From positions 1 to 8,648 of the forward strand of contig DASRPD010000027.1 in NCBI GenBank assembly GCA_035646535.1: a stretch of 8,648 nt of DNA. The letters run 5' to 3'. A program made the position numbers and the translations under genes. This document shows positions 6,086-8,648 of the stretch, piece by piece; position 1 is the stretch's first letter, and each line of letters starts with the position of its first letter. The stretch is from DASRPD01 sp035646535 (lineage in GTDB: Bacteria > Actinomycetota > Acidimicrobiia > IMCC26256 > JANYLB01). The notes under the pieces are model-generated. The model had not been told where the DNA came from. It searched no databases and saw only the letters and a list, made by a program, of their open reading frames with translations.

Positions 6086-6107
6086 GACAGCCGAGCGGGA
6101 CCGATGC

Positions 6108-6137
6108 AACGTAGCGACGGGTTCGTGCGAGGGTCAA
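6108..6137 (-). promoter_or_regulatory. Near-consensus sigma-70/SigA promoter for the cell-wall gene and rsmA-ispE
   Basis: On the minus strand TTGACC (6137-6132) is followed after 18 bp by TACGTT (6113-6108), placing transcription start at about 6101. This is the best two-box promoter in the window. It lies about 75 bp after the tatD stop and overlaps the TTG codon at 6109, so that codon cannot start translation from this transcript. It suggests a transcription unit separate from metG-tatD, although read-through is not excluded. Confidence 0.65.
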
Positions 6138-6179
6138 CTCGTAGGTCAGCCACGCCTCACGGATCTTGACTGCACACCT

Positions 6180-6195
6180 CGACGCCGACGCGTCG
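6180..6195 (-). terminator. Small stem-loop after tatD
   Basis: CGACGC and GCGTCG pair perfectly over 6 bp around a four-base loop, starting about 15 bases after the tatD stop and ahead of the next promoter. There is no U-tract, so it is a candidate weak terminator or 3'-end stabiliser only. Confidence 0.35.
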
Positions 6196-6210
6196 TGCCT
6201 GGTCGTGCGC

Positions 6211-6966
6211 TCAGATACGGAACAATGTGCGCGCCACGGACCGTGTCGAGTCGGCCACGTCCTCGACGGTTCGGTCGGTCGCGGCGGCGATCGCGACGCC
6301 GACGTCGACAACCCACGCGGGTTCGTTCTCACGACCGCGATGCGGTACCGGCGCGAGGTACGGCGCATCCGTCTCGACGAGCATCCGATCGCTCGGCGTG
6401 ATGCGCGCCGCCTCGCGAACATCGTGCGCGTTCTTGAACGACACGATGCCGCTGAAGGAGAGCACCGCGCCGAGCGCGAGCGCGCGTTCAGCCTCGCGCT
6501 CACCACCGGTGAAGCAGTGCACGATCGTGCGCGCCGGTGTGCCTTCCTCGGCGAGCACCGCGAATGTGTCGTCCCACGCGTCGCGCGCGTGCACGACGAG
6601 CGGCAGCTCTCGCTCGTGGGCAAGCCGGACCTGGGCGCGAAAGGCGATGATCTGCTCATCGCGCGGCGAATGCTCGTAGAAGTAGTCGAGACCGGTCTCG
6701 CCGATCCCGACGGTCCGCTCCGCCGCGGTCAGCGGGAGGAGCTGACCCCACTCGACGGCAAGCTTGGCGGCCTCGTGCGGATGAAGACCGACCGTCGCCC
6801 AGACATCCGGGTGGCGGTCCGCCAGCTCGAGACCCCGACGCGAGCTCTCGAGGTCCGTGCCGATGGAGATGACGGCCTCGACCCCCGCGGCACGGGCCCT
6901 GACCAGCGCTTCGTCCGGGGGACCGGACAGCGACGGGAGATGACAGTGCGAGTCGATCCAGGTCAT
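6211..6966 (-). CDS. tatD: TatD-family metal-dependent hydrolase / 3'-5' deoxyribonuclease
   Basis: Cytoplasmic TIM-barrel metal-dependent hydrolase; characterised family members are 3'-5' exonucleases acting on DNA ends, and the exact role of this one cannot be told from sequence. 251 aa, typical length. All metal ligands expected for the family are visible: HxH in DSHCHL (His7, His9), Glu90 in GIGETGLDYFY, His126 in PLVVHARDAW, His150 in IVHCFTGG and Asp200 in VETDAPYLAP. The ATG at 6966 overlaps the metG stop by four bases (ATGA) and gives the standard N-terminus MTWIDSHCHL, so translational coupling to metG is likely. An in-frame GTG-type extension into metG would only add an unrelated tail. 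The neighbours metG and the RpfB-type gene are the usual actinobacterial ones. Confidence 0.95.
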   Translation of the reverse strand: MTWIDSHCHLPSLSGPPDEALVRARAAGVEAVISIGTDLESSRRGLELADRHPDVWATVGLHPHEAAKLAVEWGQLLPLTAAERTVGIGETGLDYFYEHSPRDEQIIAFRAQVRLAHERELPLVVHARDAWDDTFAVLAEEGTPARTIVHCFTGGEREAERALALGAVLSFSGIVSFKNAHDVREAARITPSDRMLVETDAPYLAPVPHRGRENEPAWVVDVGVAIAAATDRTVEDVADSTRSVARTLFRI

Positions 6967-8480
6967 GGGTTGATCCGGGGGAACAGCGGCGCGCCCTTCT
7001 CGAGCGTGACCCCGGCCGGCATGGCCCCCCACCCCGCCGCGTCGGGAAGGCGCTGGTCCCCCGGCCGGCCGGTGAGTCCGAGCCGGCGCCAGAGCTCGGC
7101 CGACGCTCGAGGGATCACCGGCGACGCCAACAGCGCGACAACTCGCACCGCTTCCAGACAGTCGCCGAGCACCGCGGCAGTCGCATTCGCGTCACCGGAT
7201 TTGTGCAGTGCCCATGGCTGACGATCTTCGATGTACGCGTTCGCCGCGCGGATCAGATCCCACACTGCGCCGAAAGCGCCCGCGAAGTCGAGCGCGGCCA
7301 TCGCCTCGTTCTGCGCCGCGAAGGCGCGCTCGACGGCGTCGACGAGTGGACCGTGCTCGCGAGCCGCGGGCGCGACCGCGTCGCAGTAGTTGGTCGCCAT
7401 GTTCAACACACGACTCGCGAGGTTGCCGAAGTTGTTCGCGAGGTCCGCGTTGTAGCGCGCCACCATCGCCTCGTAGCTGAAGTCACCATCGGGCCCGAAC
7501 CGCTGGTCGGCAAGGAAGTGGTAGCGAACGCCATCCACCCCAAAGTCGGCGACAAGATCCGCGGGCGCGATCTGGTTGAGCTTCGATTTGCTCATCTTCT
7601 CGCCACCGACGAGCAGGTAGCCGTGCGCGAACACGCACTTGGGCGGTTCGAGCCCCGCGCTCATCAGCATCGCGGGCCAATACACCGCGTGCTGGCGGAG
7701 GATGTCCTTGCCGATGAGGTGATAGTCAGCCGGCCAGTAGCGATCGAAACGCTTCTCGTCGGAGCCGAAGCCGATCGCGGTGCAGTAGTTGATGAGCGCG
7801 TCGAACCACACGTAGGAAACGTGCGCTCGATCCCACGGCAGCGGAATCCCCCACGAGATCGAGGTGCGGCTGATCGAGAAGTCACGCAGGCCTTGTTTGA
7901 TGAAGCCGAGTGCCTCGTTGCGCTTGCCGGCCGGCTGCACCGCCTCGGGGTGTTCGGCGTAGTGGGCCGCCAGCCGGTCCTCGAAGCGGGAGAGCTTGAA
8001 GAAGTAGTTCTCCTCGGACACCTGCTCGACCGGGGTGGCGTGAATCGGACAGTTGCCGTCGAGAAGGTCGTCAGGGGCGTAGTACAGCTCGCAGCCGACG
8101 CAGTAGAGGCCCTCGTAGGTGCCGAGCTCGATGTCACCGGCGTCGTAGACCCGCTGGAGCAGCTCCTCCACCGCCCGATGGTGGCGAGGCTCGGTGGTGC
8201 GGATGAAGTCGTCGTTGCTGATGTCCAGGCCGGCCCACGCCTCGCGGAAGCGGGCGCTCGTCCGGTCGGACCACTCGAGCGGAGTCACACCATTGGCCTC
8301 GGCCGCTCGTTGCACCTTGAGACCGTGCTCGTCGGTACCGGTGAGGAACATGACGTCGTCACCCCAGAGCCGCCGCCAGCGGGCGAGCACGTCCGCCGCG
8401 ACCGTCGTGTACGCGTGTCCGATATGGGGCGCGTCGTTGACGTAGTAGATGGGCGTCGTCACGTAGAAGGGCTTGGCCAC
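6963..8480 (-). CDS. metG: Methionyl-tRNA synthetase
   Basis: Class I aminoacyl-tRNA synthetase charging tRNA-Met and initiator tRNA, cytoplasmic. 505 aa, the short form without the C-terminal dimerisation/tRNA-binding domain found in E. coli. Motifs: Rossmann start PFYVTTPIYYVNDAPHIGHAYT with HIGH at 19-22, FLTGTDEHG (45-53), a single zinc knuckle with Cys127, Cys130, Cys144 and His147, WFDALINY (225-232), KMSKS at 295-299, and the helical anticodon-binding domain from about 350, including YNADLANNFGNLASR. The start is GTG at 8480, which gives the usual MAKPFYVTTPIYYVN. There is no Shine-Dalgarno sequence, and a -10-like TACTGT ends eight bases before the codon, so the mRNA may be leaderless. 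Its stop overlaps the tatD start, and rsmI lies upstream on the same strand after 64 bp. Confidence 0.97.
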   Translation of the reverse strand: MAKPFYVTTPIYYVNDAPHIGHAYTTVAADVLARWRRLWGDDVMFLTGTDEHGLKVQRAAEANGVTPLEWSDRTSARFREAWAGLDISNDDFIRTTEPRHHRAVEELLQRVYDAGDIELGTYEGLYCVGCELYYAPDDLLDGNCPIHATPVEQVSEENYFFKLSRFEDRLAAHYAEHPEAVQPAGKRNEALGFIKQGLRDFSISRTSISWGIPLPWDRAHVSYVWFDALINYCTAIGFGSDEKRFDRYWPADYHLIGKDILRQHAVYWPAMLMSAGLEPPKCVFAHGYLLVGGEKMSKSKLNQIAPADLVADFGVDGVRYHFLADQRFGPDGDFSYEAMVARYNADLANNFGNLASRVLNMATNYCDAVAPAAREHGPLVDAVERAFAAQNEAMAALDFAGAFGAVWDLIRAANAYIEDRQPWALHKSGDANATAAVLGDCLEAVRVVALLASPVIPRASAELWRRLGLTGRPGDQRLPDAAGWGAMPAGVTLEKGAPLFPRINP

Positions 8481-8488
8481 AGGTTTCT

Positions 8489-8494
8489 ACAGTA
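8489..8494 (-). promoter_or_regulatory. Candidate -10 box (TACTGT) for a leaderless metG transcript
   Basis: TACTGT on the minus strand ends eight bases before the metG GTG, the spacing expected when transcription begins at or next to the start codon. The lack of any Shine-Dalgarno sequence in AGAAACCT agrees with this. No -35 match is visible; that region is occupied by the inverted repeat at 8500-8526. Confidence 0.45.
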
Positions 8495-8499
8495 CCGAT

Positions 8500-8526
8500 C
8501 GATTCCCGCGCCGCGGTCCGGAATCG
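8500..8526. repeat. 7-bp inverted repeat between rsmI and metG
   Basis: CGATTCC (8500-8506) and GGAATCG (8520-8526) are perfect inverted copies around 13 GC-rich bases. The repeat spans the -35 region of the candidate metG promoter and follows the rsmI stop by 18 bases. It could be an operator for metG or a U-less terminator hairpin of rsmI; the sequence does not decide. Confidence 0.45.
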
Positions 8527-8544
8527 CGGAGCCACGGGATCGGC

Positions 8545-8648
8545 TCAGCGATCACGTCGGCTGATCGCGGCCTCGTAGGCACGCCGCTTCGGCACCCCGA
8601 GTTCGGCTGCGACCGCGGCGGCAGCGTCGCGAACCGAGAGACCCTCCG
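8545..8648 (-). CDS. rsmI: 16S rRNA (cytidine1402-2'-O)-methyltransferase, C-terminal fragment at the window edge
   Basis: Only the last 33 codons and the stop are inside the window. They read EGLSVRDAAAAVAAELGVPKRRAYEAAISRRDR. This is the small C-terminal helical segment (S-x-R-D-A-A ... V-A-x-E-L-G-x-x-K-x-x-x-Y-x-A-A) typical of RsmI, which methylates the 2'-hydroxyl of C1402 in 16S rRNA using SAM. rsmI beside metG is a familiar actinobacterial arrangement and supports the call. The SAM-binding domain lies outside, so the identification rests on a short tail plus context. Confidence 0.8.
   Translation of the reverse strand, partial: EGLSVRDAAAAVAAELGVPKRRAYEAAISRRDR

Noticed and set aside
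6014..6101. A c-di-AMP (ydaO-type) riboswitch in the possible leader of the cell-wall gene, as known for some actinobacterial rpf genes
   Set aside because: The conserved ydaO core sequences could not be found and the stretch is too short; only minor hairpins such as GCGATCGGTCGC are visible.
5349..6659. Minus-strand open frame of about 436 codons overlapping tatD and the cell-wall gene
   Set aside because: Out-of-frame Arg/Ser-rich shadow; both overlapped genes have recognisable domains in other frames.
7203..8564. Plus-strand open frame of about 453 codons
   Set aside because: Antisense shadow of metG, which is unmistakable by HIGH, KMSKS and the zinc knuckle; the plus-strand product resembles no protein family.

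Overview
The window is high-GC, densely packed, ordinary-looking housekeeping chromosome of an actinobacterium. Actinomycetota is supported by three things: the GC content, a 33-residue gene for ribosomal protein bS22 (a protein I know from mycobacterial ribosomes), and the gene order rsmI / metG - tatD - RpfB-like - rsmA - ispE with tRNA-Gln - glmU - prs close by, which I recall from Mycobacterium and Streptomyces. The IspE N-terminus (APAKFTWSLRV where most families have APAKINL) and the Prs segment RPKGTHN resemble what I remember of Acidimicrobiia. That class assignment is an inference from memory. No mobile element, CRISPR array, integrase or phage gene is visible.

Layout. Everything is on the minus strand except one small gene, so transcription runs from high to low coordinates. 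At the right edge is the last part of rsmI (8545-8648). A 64-bp gap with an inverted repeat and a TACTGT -10 box precedes metG (GTG start, possibly leaderless). metG overlaps tatD by 4 bp (ATGA). After tatD comes a small hairpin and then a near-consensus promoter (TTGACC-18-TACGTT) for a membrane-anchored cell-wall protein, followed by rsmA and ispE, which overlap by one base (TGATG). Converging on ispE is the plus-strand bS22 gene (2579-2680). Divergent from bS22 is tRNA-Gln(UUG), followed by glmU and prs. prs runs off the left edge without its last 20-35 codons.

Function. The genes serve translation (metG, rsmA, rsmI, bS22, tRNA-Gln), envelope and precursor synthesis (glmU for UDP-GlcNAc, ispE for isoprenoids, prs for PRPP), and wall remodelling (the 4547-6085 gene). 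No gap between genes exceeds about 130 bp, apart from the uncertain 5' end of the 4547-6085 gene.

The most notable gene is 4547-6085. It occupies the position of rpfB in actinobacteria and yabE in Bacillus (between tatD and rsmA) and shares their DUF348-G5 stalk. Its C-terminus is an RlpA-like double-psi beta-barrel instead of the Rpf lysozyme-like or the 3D domain. It also has about 150 residues before its membrane segment and an unclear start codon, because a strong promoter overlaps the most upstream possible start. I did not find a wholly unknown multi-gene system.
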